Source: Arthrobacter sp. SDTb3-6
GTDB lineage: Bacteria; Actinomycetota; Actinomycetes; Actinomycetales; Micrococcaceae
Length of the DNA: 64,000 nt
Assembly (NCBI RefSeq): GCF_013376095.1
Contig: NZ_JAAMFN010000014.1
Location: forward strand, 31,976 to 95,975
Reading direction: 5' to 3'
The notes beneath the pieces are model-generated. The model ran no database searches. It saw only the letters and a program-made list of their open reading frames with translations, and was not told the origin of the DNA. Positions 34,368 through 42,780 of the stretch are shown one piece after another (the first letter of the stretch is position 1; each line of letters starts with the position of its first letter). Both the position numbers and the translations under genes were made by a program.

Positions 34368-35165
34368 CTACCCCAGCACGGGGTTCCAGGTGCCCAGCAC
34401 GACGGCGGCGACCGCCGCAGTCGCGGCAATCACCACTCCGGCGGCGGCCACCCAGGCGTCCCGCTGGCTGAAGGTGGACCCCCGCGCCCAGGTGCGGGGC
34501 CCGGCGCCAAAGCCCTTCGCCTCCATGGTCACGGCCAGCCGGGATGCGCGGCGGATGGCCTGGACCAGCAGTGCCATGGCCTGTCCCAGCGAGGCCTTGA
34601 GCCCGCTGAAGAAGCCCGGCTCCCCGCCGACGCCCCGGGCCCGCCGGGCCATGCCCAGCGTCTGCCACTCCGCCACCAGCAGGCCCACCAGGCGCATCGC
34701 GGCCAGGGCCCCGAGCACAAAGCGGTGCGGCAGGTGCAGCTTCTGCGCCAGTGCGTCGGCCAGGTCCGTCGGGTCGGTGCTGGCGAGCACGATGACGCCG
34801 GGCAGGGCGATGGCGAGGCTGCGCAGCGCGATCGCCACACCGGATTCCACCGAGCCGGTGGTGAAGACCAGCGGGCCCGCCGCCAGCAGCAGTTCCCCCG
34901 TCTTCGGGGCCAACAGGGCCGTGCCATAGCCGCCCACCAGGGCGGCAAACAGGATGGGCCAGCCACGCCGCAGCAGCATGCCGGCACCCAGGCCGGCCAG
35001 CGGCAGCACGGCACACTCGAGCACCAGCGCCGTCGTGGCGGACGCCCAGTCGATGGTGACCAGCAGGACCAGGGTGATGGCCAGTCCGGCGCCGAGCTTG
35101 GCCAGGGGATTCGCGCCCGCCAGCCAGGCCCGGGACCGGGGCTGGGCCAGGATGTCCACGCTCAT
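34368..35165 (-). CDS. ykoC: ECF transporter T component (YkoC-like)
   Basis: A 265-residue integral membrane protein of the CbiQ/EcfT family with about five helices. The cytoplasmic coupling motifs are visible as M-A-R-R-A-R-G and M-E-A-K-G-F-G in the C-terminal half. It couples the ATPases to the S subunit. Its ATG overlaps the ATPase stop (ATGA). Confidence 0.9.
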   Translation of the reverse strand: MSVDILAQPRSRAWLAGANPLAKLGAGLAITLVLLVTIDWASATTALVLECAVLPLAGLGAGMLLRRGWPILFAALVGGYGTALLAPKTGELLLAAGPLVFTTGSVESGVAIALRSLAIALPGVIVLASTDPTDLADALAQKLHLPHRFVLGALAAMRLVGLLVAEWQTLGMARRARGVGGEPGFFSGLKASLGQAMALLVQAIRRASRLAVTMEAKGFGAGPRTWARGSTFSQRDAWVAAAGVVIAATAAVAAVVLGTWNPVLG

Positions 35166-36802
35166 CGCCGCACCGCCTTGCCGGCCGCCCTGGCCGGCGG
35201 CGCAGCGACCGCCGGATCCGCCGAGCGGTCCGCGGGGCCGTCATGGTCCCGGGCCTCAACCGGGGCAGCCCCCCCGGCCGGGGCGCCGAGGACCAGCCGG
35301 TCCCCGCCCAGGACCTGGGAGAACGTGGCGTCGTGGGTTACGGAGACCACGGCCGTGCCCGCGTCGAGCAGTTCGGTCAGCAGCGAGGCCAGCTCCGCCC
35401 AGGTGTTGGCGTCCTGCCCAAAGGTGGGCTCGTCCAGGACCAGCACCTGCGGGCTGGCGGCCAGCACCGTGGCCACGGACAGCCTGCGCTTTTCGCCGCC
35501 GGAGAGGGTGAAGGGGTTGGCGCCCGCCACGTGGGCCAGCCGCAGCCGCTCCAGCAGGCCGTCCACGCCGTCTTCGCCGTGTCCCAGCAGCCGTGGGGCG
35601 AACAGCAGTTCCTCGCGCACGCTGCCCGTCACAAACTGGTGCTCCGGTTCCTGGAACACGGTGCCGATCCGGCTGATCAGCTCCCGGCCGCGCCACTTCA
35701 GCGGCGCGCTGCCGGCGCCCCGCGCCAGCGGCTCAAGGGCTTCGAGCCGTCCGCCCGCCGCAGGCAGCAGCCCGGCAAGGGTCAGTGCCAACGTGGATTT
35801 CCCGGCCCCGTTGGGCCCCGTCACGCTGAGCGCCCGCCCGGCGGAAATCCGCACGGACGGCACCACGGCGGCCGGCACGGCCGGGTGCCGCCGGCGGCCC
35901 TTGGCCCGGGACACCGCCAGGGACTCCGCCGCAAGCAAAAGGTCCGTGCTGTCGTCGTGCGGGGGAAAGCCGGTGCGCGGACGGACGGCGGGCACGTGCC
36001 CGGGCACCCACACGCCCGCGGCGGACAGCATGCCCGCCGCCTGGGCCAGGACCGCGGCGGGCGGGCCGTCCAGCAGCACGCCGCCGGGCTCCCCCGCCGC
36101 CTCGGGAGCCAGCACCACGATCCGGTCCACGACGTCGAGCCACACGGACACGCGGTGTTCCACCACCACCAGGGTGGCGCCGGTTTCATCCAGGCTGTTC
36201 CGGACGGCGTCGCGCACGTCCACCACCCCGGCCGGGTCCAGGTTTGCCGTGGGCTCGTCCAGGAGCAGCAGGCCGGGGCGCATGGCCAGCATGCCGGCCA
36301 GTCCGAGGCGCTGCTTTTGGCCACCGGACAGCGCGGAGCTCGGGTGGTCCAACGGCAGCCGAAGGCCCACGGCCTCGAGCGCCGCGGGCACGCGGCGCCA
36401 GATCTCCTCCCGCGGCACGGCCAGGTTTTCGGCACCAAAGGCCACGTCGTCGCCGATGCGGGAGAGCACCACCTGGGAATCGGGGTCCTGCTGCATCAGG
36501 CCGGTGCGTCCGCGAGACTCCGCCACGGGTGCGCCGTCGATCAGCAGGGACCCAAACTCGTCCGCGTCCTCATCGACGCCAAGCACGCCGGCGAGCGCGT
36601 GCAGCAGCGTGGACTTTCCGGCGCCCGAAGGCCCCAGCAGCAGCACGCGTTCGCCCGGCGCGATCTCCAGGTCGAGGTCGTGGACGGCCTTGGCGGCGCG
36701 GCCCGAATGCTGCCAGCCCCACCCCTTGGCGCTGATCCGGGCGGGTGCCACGCCAAGCCCGGCGGCCCGGCCCGGACCGCCAGCCGGGGCCGTTGCCCCC
36801 AC
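35162..36802 (-). CDS. ykoD: ECF transporter duplicated ATPase (YkoD-like)
   Basis: A 546-residue protein with two ABC ATPase domains in one chain. Domain 1 has G-P-S-G-A-G-K-S-T, L-S-G-G-Q-K-Q-R and L-L-L-D-E-P-T-A-N-L-D. Domain 2 has G-P-N-G-A-G-K-S-T, L-S-G-G-E-K-R-R and V-L-V-D-E-P-T-like L-V-L-D-E-P-T-F-G-Q-D. The GTG at 36802, 2 bases after the S-component stop, is the likely start; a GTG about 50 bases further in is possible. Order S-A-T matches ykoEDC. Confidence 0.9.
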   Translation of the reverse strand: MGATAPAGGPGRAAGLGVAPARISAKGWGWQHSGRAAKAVHDLDLEIAPGERVLLLGPSGAGKSTLLHALAGVLGVDEDADEFGSLLIDGAPVAESRGRTGLMQQDPDSQVVLSRIGDDVAFGAENLAVPREEIWRRVPAALEAVGLRLPLDHPSSALSGGQKQRLGLAGMLAMRPGLLLLDEPTANLDPAGVVDVRDAVRNSLDETGATLVVVEHRVSVWLDVVDRIVVLAPEAAGEPGGVLLDGPPAAVLAQAAGMLSAAGVWVPGHVPAVRPRTGFPPHDDSTDLLLAAESLAVSRAKGRRRHPAVPAAVVPSVRISAGRALSVTGPNGAGKSTLALTLAGLLPAAGGRLEALEPLARGAGSAPLKWRGRELISRIGTVFQEPEHQFVTGSVREELLFAPRLLGHGEDGVDGLLERLRLAHVAGANPFTLSGGEKRRLSVATVLAASPQVLVLDEPTFGQDANTWAELASLLTELLDAGTAVVSVTHDATFSQVLGGDRLVLGAPAGGAAPVEARDHDGPADRSADPAVAAPPARAAGKAVRR

Positions 36803-36804
36803 GG

Positions 36805-37431
36805 CTACACCACCGGTTCGGTGGCGGCGCCGCGGGAGGTCAGGTTGGCCAGGACGCCTGTGCGTGCCAGCCCGCGGACGGCGAGCCAGGACAGCAGCCC
36901 GGCGATGACGGCGCCGGAGATGGCACCGAAGACGGTGTAGACCAGCTTCCAGACAAACGCCCACTCCACGTTCCAGACCAGGGAGTCGTTGATGCCCATC
37001 GCCACACCGGACAGGGCGCCAGCCAGCAGCGCCACCGGCAGCGAAAAGCGTCGGTAGCGGACCACGGCGAAAATGAGCTCCGCGCCGATGCCCTGGACCA
37101 GGCCGGAGAGCAGGACGGTGAAGCCAAAGGAGCTGCCCAGCAGCGCCTCCACAATGGCCGCCACGATTTCGCAGAACAGCGCCGCGCCGGGTTTGCGGAT
37201 CACCAGGCCGCCGATGACGCCGGCGATCAGCCAGCCGCCGCCGTAGAGTCCGCCGAGGGGCGGGAATGCGGCGGTGGCAGCCGCGATCACGCCGTAGGCG
37301 GCAGACCACAGCCAGAAGATGACGCCCACGGCGACGGACAGGACGGCGGCCACCACAATGTCCACCACGCGCCACGTGGTTTTGGGTGCTGCCTTGGGGT
37401 TTGCGGAATTGCCCGCGACTGACTCGCTCAT
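36805..37431 (-). CDS. ykoE: ECF transporter S component (YkoE-like)
   Basis: A 208-residue membrane protein with about six helices, the substrate-binding subunit of a thiamine-precursor (hydroxymethylpyrimidine) importer. Signature segments are W-R-V-V-D-I-V-V-A-A-V-L near the start, G-G-L-Y-G-G-G-W-L, and R-K-P-G-A-A-L-F-C-E-I-V-A. AAAGGAGG lies just before the ATG. It is preceded by a TPP riboswitch, which strongly supports the thiamine assignment. Confidence 0.92.
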   Translation of the reverse strand: MSESVAGNSANPKAAPKTTWRVVDIVVAAVLSVAVGVIFWLWSAAYGVIAAATAAFPPLGGLYGGGWLIAGVIGGLVIRKPGAALFCEIVAAIVEALLGSSFGFTVLLSGLVQGIGAELIFAVVRYRRFSLPVALLAGALSGVAMGINDSLVWNVEWAFVWKLVYTVFGAISGAVIAGLLSWLAVRGLARTGVLANLTSRGAATEPVV

Positions 37432-37436
37432 GTTTC

Positions 37437-37452
37437 CTCCTTTGCAGGAGGG
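37437..37452 (-). promoter_or_regulatory. Ribosome-binding-site-sequestering hairpin before ykoE
   Basis: CCTCC and GGAGG at the two ends of 37437-37452 can pair, with the ykoE Shine-Dalgarno as one arm. The aptamer lies about 35 bases upstream. This fits a translational-control expression platform for the TPP riboswitch. Confidence 0.6.
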
Positions 37453-37488
37453 GCGGTGCGGCGGTATCTCCGCGCACCGAAGAGAACT

Positions 37489-37592
37489 CGACTCCCTTCG
37501 CCGGTACTAGCCGGAGCAGGTTCGAGGGTCTGCGGCGGACCGCACTCTCAGCGCCCTGTTCCGGGATCCGGGACGGGACGCTCCCCTGTCGT
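37489..37592 (-). promoter_or_regulatory. TPP (THI-element) riboswitch
   Basis: Read on the minus strand, the conserved blocks appear in order: ACAGGGGAGC, GCTGAGAGTGCGG, CAGACCCTCGAACCTG, then CCGGCTAGTACCGGCG and AAGGGAGTC. This is the full TPP aptamer. TPP binding should lower expression of the YkoEDC importer. Confidence 0.95.
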
Positions 37593-37648
37593 GTTGAATT
37601 GCGGCTTCAGTCTACCCGCGGCGGCGTGCCTCGGCCAACGTTCCTGGC

Positions 37649-37697
37649 GCACGACGGCGGGTGGCCGGCCCGGGTGGCCGGCCGCCCGCCGTCGTGC
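37649..37697. terminator. 22-bp hairpin after the cupredoxin gene
   Basis: Arms 37649-37670 and 37676-37697 pair at 21 of 22 positions with a 5-base loop. It lies 23 bases past the cupredoxin stop codon on the minus strand and before the TPP riboswitch. There is no clear U tract, so termination may be rho-assisted. Confidence 0.65.
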
Positions 37698-37719
37698 CTG
37701 GCTGGGCGGGGTTCCGGCG

Positions 37720-38694
37720 TTACCCCACCACCACCGTGCCCACCATGCCCATGTAGTCATGCAGGGCACAGATGTAGCTGAAGGTCCCTGCCCTCGTGAA
37801 GGTGACGGTGAACGTGGATCCCGGGAGCATGAGCCCGGAATTCAGGTCCCCGCCGGCAAACGCCGCAGGATCGCCCACCGGGGCATAGAAGTTCACCGGC
37901 TCCGTCCCAAAGGTGACCGTGTGCGGGGCCGCCATTCCGCTGTTGATGAACGTGACCGTTTCGCCCACATGGATGCGCACCGTGGGCTGGATGTAGCGCA
38001 TCACCATGGCCACCCCGTCGTCGGCGCCGACGTAGACGTGGTGCGAATCAGCCTGCGCTGCCGTTGCATTCCAGAGCATGCGCCCGTCCAGCAGGATCCC
38101 TTGTGCCTGCTGCCGGCTCTGCCTGTTGTAGTCGTTTTGCGTGTAGGGGTACGGCGTGCCGGCCGCCGCCACGTGGACGGTGCCCTTCATCATCGCCCCG
38201 TGCACCAGGCAGTAGTACGTGAAGTCGCCGGCTGTGGGGAACTGCAGGCTGTAGCTCGCCACGGCAGGAAAGCCGCTGTCGGACACGTTGGTCAGGATGC
38301 CCGAGTTGTAGTAGGACGCCCCGTCGTAGGTGCTGCCGCCAATGGGGAACAGCTGCGTCGGGTCACCGGGGTTGAAGGCCATCAACGGCGCGCCGGGCGG
38401 CAGGAAGGTGACGGTGTGCGGCTCGGCCGAGTTCGCCTGCCAGGTGACGGTGTCCCCCGCGTCGACATAGACGTCGGTGGGCAAAAACGCCATGCTCTGG
38501 ATGGCCTGGTCCGGTGACTCGTTTCCAGCCAGGACTGTCCAGGTCTGCGGGCCCTGCCCTCCTGCGCCGGGGTCGGCGACTGCCGGGCCCGAAAGTGCCA
38601 GCGGCACCAGCAGCGCCAAGAGTGCGGCAACCAGCACCGGCACCTTGCGCGAAGAAAGATGGTTCAAGCGAAGATTTTCCAAACGACGCCTCAT
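37720..38694 (-). CDS. Secreted two-domain cupredoxin (plastocyanin/azurin-like)
   Basis: A 324-residue exported protein. The ATG at 38694 follows AGAAGGGAA and gives a signal peptide: basic residues, then L-V-A-A-L-L-A-L-L-V-P-L-A-L, ending near A-V-A-D. Two cupredoxin domains follow. Each has an H-T-V-T-F strand His and a C-terminal copper loop: C-L-V-H-G-A-M-M in the first (about residue 180) and C-A-L-H-D-Y-M-G-M in the second. Both type 1 copper sites look complete (His, Cys, His, Met). Likely an extracellular electron carrier. The redox partner is unknown. Confidence 0.85.
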   Translation of the reverse strand: MRRRLENLRLNHLSSRKVPVLVAALLALLVPLALSGPAVADPGAGGQGPQTWTVLAGNESPDQAIQSMAFLPTDVYVDAGDTVTWQANSAEPHTVTFLPPGAPLMAFNPGDPTQLFPIGGSTYDGASYYNSGILTNVSDSGFPAVASYSLQFPTAGDFTYYCLVHGAMMKGTVHVAAAGTPYPYTQNDYNRQSRQQAQGILLDGRMLWNATAAQADSHHVYVGADDGVAMVMRYIQPTVRIHVGETVTFINSGMAAPHTVTFGTEPVNFYAPVGDPAAFAGGDLNSGLMLPGSTFTVTFTRAGTFSYICALHDYMGMVGTVVVG

Positions 38695-39103
38695 GGGTCG
38701 TTCCCTTCTCGAAAGCTGAGGCCCCCTGGCCAGGCGGCCGCGCGAGATGGTCCCTCCCTCAAGGGGGCCCGCTCTGTCCGGCCGGCATGCCGGCGGGACC
38801 GGATGCGCATGGAACCCCCTGAGCTCCGGGTCCAATGCGCGCCGCCCGCCATGGCGGGCGGGGCGTTGATGATGGGGCATTGTGCTGCCACTGCCCGGCG
38901 CACCCGCAGCGCCGTCAAGGACAACTGACAGCCCGCGAACACGCACTTCCCATGGTGCACCCGGGCGGGAGGCTTGTCGACAAGTGGTCAGGGAATTCCG
39001 TCCAAGTACCGCCGCATCCTGCTTGCCCCGGCCCGCTGACCCGTTAGGCTGGCAGGGAACTTTCACAGCGCATCAAGCCCGCCGCACACCAAGGAGAGTC
39101 ATT
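38695..39103. other. Intergenic region with short palindromes, no gene seen
   Basis: These 409 bases between the divergent cupredoxin and DUF4235 genes carry a 20-bp perfect palindrome at 38842-38861 (CCGCCCGCCATGGCGGGCGG) and a further GCCGGC-rich palindrome near 38780. Open frames here lack a ribosome-binding site and have shadow-like composition. Promoters for both flanking genes must lie here but no clear hexamers are picked out. Confidence 0.5.
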
Positions 39104-39364
39104 GTGAATATCGTCTTCAAGCTGCTGGGCACGGGCGTGAGCCTGGCCGCCGGGTTTGCCGCCGGCAAGATCGTGGACGTCGCCTGGGAGAAGGGCACCG
39201 GCAACAAGCCGCCCAAGGACGGCGCCGACCTGGAAAACAGCCTGCGTTCGGCCCTGGCCTTCGCCCTGGTGTCCTCCGCCGTGGCCGCCATCATCCAGGT
39301 CATTGCCGGGCGCACCACGCAAAAGGCCATCGCCCGGTTCAACAAGCACCCCGAAGAGGTCTAG
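39104..39364 (+). CDS. DUF4235 membrane protein
   Basis: An 86-residue protein from GTG, with AAGGAGAG upstream. It has two hydrophobic helices (about residues 4-22 and 47-66). The middle segment is V-A-W-E-K-G-T-G-N-K-P-P-K-D, which is characteristic of DUF4235. It is a common small actinobacterial membrane protein of unknown function. It converges with the last Mrp gene. Confidence 0.85.
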   Translation: MNIVFKLLGTGVSLAAGFAAGKIVDVAWEKGTGNKPPKDGADLENSLRSALAFALVSSAVAAIIQVIAGRTTQKAIARFNKHPEEV

Positions 39365-39388
39365 CCCGAACGGTTGGCAGCCGCGGCG

Positions 39389-39748
39389 CTACTCTTCGTC
39401 CCGGTCGTCCACGACGGCGGCCACAACGTCGTTGAGCTCGTCCGTGCTGAGCAGTTCCGGGCGCCGGTGCTTGGTGCGGTACCCGGCACGGCCCACCATG
39501 TGCGCGGACACCGGGACCGTGAGCAGCTGGAACAGCCACGCCACAAGAAGCAGCGGCACCAGGGCCCAGGCCCGCATTTGCAGGCCCACGGCGGCCAGCA
39601 TCAAAAACAGGCCCAGCACCTGCGGCTTGGTCGCGGCGTGCATGCGGCTCATCAAGTCCGGGAATCTCAACAGCCCGATCGCCGCGGCCAGGCTCATCAG
39701 CGCCCCGCCCAGCAGGCAGATGGCGGTCAGCACGTCAAGGACGCTCAC
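39389..39748 (-). CDS. mrpG: Mrp Na+/H+ antiporter subunit G
   Basis: A 119-residue membrane protein with three helices. It carries the MnhG/PhaG signature R-F-P-D-L-M-S-R-M-H-A-A-T-K, followed by G-L-F-L-M. The charged tail ends in D-D-R-D-E-E. It is the last gene of the Mrp operon and overlaps mrpF by 4 bases. Confidence 0.92.
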   Translation of the reverse strand: MSVLDVLTAICLLGGALMSLAAAIGLLRFPDLMSRMHAATKPQVLGLFLMLAAVGLQMRAWALVPLLLVAWLFQLLTVPVSAHMVGRAGYRTKHRRPELLSTDELNDVVAAVVDDRDEE

Positions 39749-40020
39749 GCCTCCCCCTTCCGGTGCGCCACGAACCTGGCCACCGTGACGGAGCCGATGA
39801 AGCCGATCACGCTGATCACCACCAGCAGCACCAGGTTCCCCGTGTCCCGGTTCACGGCCATCTCCATCGCCAGGCCCGCCCCAAAGATCGCCAGCAGGAC
39901 GTCGGCGGCTATCACGCGGTCCAGCAGCGAGGGCCCCGCCGCGATGCGGTAGATGGTCCCGGCCGCTGCCAGGGAAAGTACGACGGCGGCAATCACCACC
40001 ACAATGTGCAAGCCTGTCAC
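39745..40020 (-). CDS. mrpF: Mrp Na+/H+ antiporter subunit F
   Basis: A 91-residue membrane protein with three helices, starting at GTG (40020), which overlaps the mrpE stop. The subunit F motif R-I-A-A-G-P-S-L-L-D-R-V-I-A-A-D is at about residues 25-40. Confidence 0.9.
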   Translation of the reverse strand: MTGLHIVVVIAAVVLSLAAAGTIYRIAAGPSLLDRVIAADVLLAIFGAGLAMEMAVNRDTGNLVLLVVISVIGFIGSVTVARFVAHRKGEA

Positions 40021-40619
40021 TGTGCCTCCTTGGGCGGTGTTCCCTGGGCCGGGCGGCCAGGGGTCCGCGCCTCTTCGGAGAGGGCGGCGAGTTCCTGCCG
40101 GCTGCCCATGATGCGGATGATTTTTACCTCGATGTCCTGGATGCCCGTGCGCACCTTCTCCACGCTGTCCGGTGTAGGCGCGTTCATCGCATGCACGTAC
40201 AAGGTGGAGGTGCCGCGGTCCACCTCCACCACGAGGGAGCCGGGTATCAGCGAGAGCACGTGCCCCACGGCCGTCATGACCAGGTCGGAACGGCTGCGCA
40301 GGGGCACGGCCACCACGGCATTGCGGATCCGGGGCCCCTTGGCCACCGCCCACAGAAAAACCTGGCAGCTGGCCACGATGATTTCCTTAAGGAACCACAA
40401 CGCAAACCACAGGGCCCGGGGCAGGTTGAAGCGCCCGCTCAGCTCCACCGGCGGCAGGTACAGCGCCCGGGACACGCCCCAGGCTATCGCCAGCCCAAAG
40501 AGCAGGTTGCCGGGGCTGAAGTTTTGCCAGAGGGCGCCCCACACCACCACGAGCCACACCAGCAGCGGCAGCTTCTGCCAGAAGCGGTGCCATTTTCCCC
40601 CCGCGGCCGGCCGGCTCAT
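40017..40619 (-). CDS. mrpE: Mrp Na+/H+ antiporter subunit E
   Basis: A 200-residue membrane protein of the MnhE family. A basic N-terminus precedes two or three helices. The conserved V-P-L-R-S-R-S-D-L segment and S-L-I-P-G-S-L-V-V-E-V-D lie in the soluble C-terminal half, followed by L-Y-V-H-A-M. It overlaps mrpD and mrpF by 4 bases each. Confidence 0.92.
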   Translation of the reverse strand: MSRPAAGGKWHRFWQKLPLLVWLVVVWGALWQNFSPGNLLFGLAIAWGVSRALYLPPVELSGRFNLPRALWFALWFLKEIIVASCQVFLWAVAKGPRIRNAVVAVPLRSRSDLVMTAVGHVLSLIPGSLVVEVDRGTSTLYVHAMNAPTPDSVEKVRTGIQDIEVKIIRIMGSRQELAALSEEARTPGRPAQGTPPKEAQ

Positions 40620-42244
40620 GGCTGCACCGTCCCGGTGCCCAGCACTGCCTGGATGTAGGGAGTGCGGGCCACCATGCCCTCCGCCGCGTGTTGGCTGAGG
40701 GCAAACAGGGGTCCGGCAAAGACACTCAGGGCCACGCCCAGCGCCACCAGCCCCAGGGTGGAGTGGACCATCATCTTGGGCAGGATGGGAATCTCGTTGT
40801 CACCGGAGAAGCGGCCTTCCACGGCGTCCACGTGCAGGCTGGTGCGCAGCGCGCGCATGCTGCGTCCGCCGGCGGCATCCGGCGCGGTGGCCAGGAGCAC
40901 GGGGTCAGGTTCCTCGGCGTCGGCGGTGCTGCGCCAAAACACCCGGTTCCACACGCGGGCCATGACCAGCAGGGTCAGCAGGCTGGCCACAACGCCGCCC
41001 ACCACCAGCGTGTACGCCAGCGGCGAGCCGTCCGCCACGCCGGCCTGCAGCAGGCCCAGCTTGCCCAGGAAGCCGGAGAACGGGGGGATGCCGGCCAGGT
41101 TCATGGCGGGGATGAAGTACAGCACGGCCAGGACGGGTGAGAGTTTGGCCAGCCCGCCCAGCCGCGCGATGGCGGACGTCCCGCCGCGCCGCTCCACCAG
41201 GCCGGTGACCATGAACAGGCTGGTCTGGATGGTGATGTGGTGGATGACGTAGAAGATGGTCGCGGCCAGGCCCAGCACCGAGGAGAGCCCGACGCCGAAG
41301 ATCATGTACCCGATGTGGCTCACCAGGGTGAAGGACAGCAGGCGCTTGATGTCGGTCTGGGCCAGGGCGCCCAGGATGCCCACGATCATCGTCAGCAGCG
41401 CCACCCAGAGCAGCACGGCATTGAAATGGTCGGTGGGAAACAGCAGCGTTTCGGTGCGGATGATGGCATAGACGCCCACCTTGGTCAGGAGCCCGGCGAA
41501 CACCGCCGTCACGGGGGCCGGCGCCGTCGGGTAGGAGTCCGGCAGCCAGAAAGACAGGGGGAACACGGCGGCCTTGATGCCGAAGGCCACCAGGAGCAGC
41601 ACATGCAGCAAGTGCTGGGTGCCGGGATCCAGCTGGCCCAGCTTCACGGCCAGGTCCGCCAGCGTCACGGTTCCGGTGGCCCCGTAAACCATCGCGATGG
41701 CAATCAGGAACAGCAGTGAGGAGACGACGCTGACCACCACGTAGGTGATGCCGGCGCGGATGCGTGAGCCCGTCCCGCCCAACGTCATGAGCACATAGCT
41801 GGCGGTCAGCAGAATCTCAAAACCCACATAGAGGTTAAACAGGTCCCCGGCCAGGAAGGCGTTCGACACACCGGCGACGAGGATCAGGTAGGTGGGGTGG
41901 AAAACGGAGACGGGCCCGCTTTCCTCACCGTCCGCCGCGCCCTGCCCGGAGGCATAGGCCAGCACGGCAAGGCTGACCGCGGAGGAAACCACCAGCAGCA
42001 GCGAGGAAAACTGGTCCGCCACCATGACGATGCCGAAGGGCGGCGCCCAGCCGCCGAGATGCACCGCGACGGGGCCGGAGGTCCAGACCACGGCAAGCAC
42101 CAGCACTTCCAGGCCGAGCGTCACCGCCAGGATGCCCAGGCTGACGCGGCGCTGCGCCCGGGGGTGGCGGATGAGCACAAAGGCCAGGGCCGCACCGAGC
42201 ATGGGCAGGGCGACGGCGAGCGGGGCCAGGGATGCGATGCTCAT
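40616..42244 (-). CDS. mrpD: Mrp Na+/H+ antiporter subunit D
   Basis: A 542-residue NuoN/MnhD-type membrane subunit with about 14 helices, one of the two proton-translocating subunits. Conserved elements include the Glu in L-Y-V-G-F-E-I-L-L-T-A-S-Y and the Lys in F-G-I-K-A-A-V-F-P-L-S-F-W-L-P. The C-terminal 80 residues are an extra soluble loop plus final helix. Overlaps mrpC by 4 bases. Confidence 0.95.
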   Translation of the reverse strand: MSIASLAPLAVALPMLGAALAFVLIRHPRAQRRVSLGILAVTLGLEVLVLAVVWTSGPVAVHLGGWAPPFGIVMVADQFSSLLLVVSSAVSLAVLAYASGQGAADGEESGPVSVFHPTYLILVAGVSNAFLAGDLFNLYVGFEILLTASYVLMTLGGTGSRIRAGITYVVVSVVSSLLFLIAIAMVYGATGTVTLADLAVKLGQLDPGTQHLLHVLLLVAFGIKAAVFPLSFWLPDSYPTAPAPVTAVFAGLLTKVGVYAIIRTETLLFPTDHFNAVLLWVALLTMIVGILGALAQTDIKRLLSFTLVSHIGYMIFGVGLSSVLGLAATIFYVIHHITIQTSLFMVTGLVERRGGTSAIARLGGLAKLSPVLAVLYFIPAMNLAGIPPFSGFLGKLGLLQAGVADGSPLAYTLVVGGVVASLLTLLVMARVWNRVFWRSTADAEEPDPVLLATAPDAAGGRSMRALRTSLHVDAVEGRFSGDNEIPILPKMMVHSTLGLVALGVALSVFAGPLFALSQHAAEGMVARTPYIQAVLGTGTVQP

Positions 42245-42780
42245 GCGCCGGCCCCCGCGTCCGGTCCCTCGCGCGGGCCTTCCATGCCGGTTGCCGCATT
42301 CTTCCGTGCCGTAGTTTTCAAGGTCACTTTCCGGATCATCTCGCGGCTGGCCGCGGGCTGGTTGTTTTCATGGAAGTCGGAGACCTCCACGGCAATCTCG
42401 GAGTCTTCCTCGGCGTCGAAGGCGTCCTGCGCTGCGACGCGGCGGTCCTCACGGTCGTCCTGGATGTGGTCGGCGCGGCTGAGCAGCCACGAGCGGTAGA
42501 TCAGGCTGAGAATGAATGCCGTCACCGCGAAGGAAATGACGATCGAGGTCAGGATGAACGCCTGCGGCAGGGGGTCGTTATATTCCGTTGCGGGAATATC
42601 CTTGCTGAAGATGGGCGCCAGCCCGGCATAGCCGCCGGTGGCCAGCAGCAGCAGGTTGGTGGCGTTGGTCAGCAGCATCAACCCGAGCAGCACCCGGGTC
42701 AGGCTGCGTTCGAGCAGCAGGTAGATGCCGATGGCGTACAGCACCCCCATGACCAGCAGCAGGGTCAGGTTGACGCTCAC
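42241..42780 (-). CDS. mrpC: Mrp Na+/H+ antiporter subunit C
   Basis: A 179-residue NuoK-like subunit with three helices in the first 115 residues. The conserved segment D-P-L-P-Q-A-F-I-L-T-S-I-V-I lies at about 73-86. The remaining 65 residues form a charged cytosolic tail not found in short MrpC proteins. It overlaps mrpA and mrpD by 4 bases. Confidence 0.93.
   Translation of the reverse strand: MSVNLTLLLVMGVLYAIGIYLLLERSLTRVLLGLMLLTNATNLLLLATGGYAGLAPIFSKDIPATEYNDPLPQAFILTSIVISFAVTAFILSLIYRSWLLSRADHIQDDREDRRVAAQDAFDAEEDSEIAVEVSDFHENNQPAASREMIRKVTLKTTARKNAATGMEGPREGPDAGAGA

Noticed and set aside
34230..36908. 892-codon plus-strand frame across the ECF transporter genes
   Set aside because: It is opposite three overlapping, clearly coding minus-strand genes and has shadow-like Arg/Ser/Pro composition.
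38695..39103. Small frames in the gap before the DUF4235 gene
   Set aside because: None has a ribosome-binding site or a recognisable domain, and they overlap palindromes.
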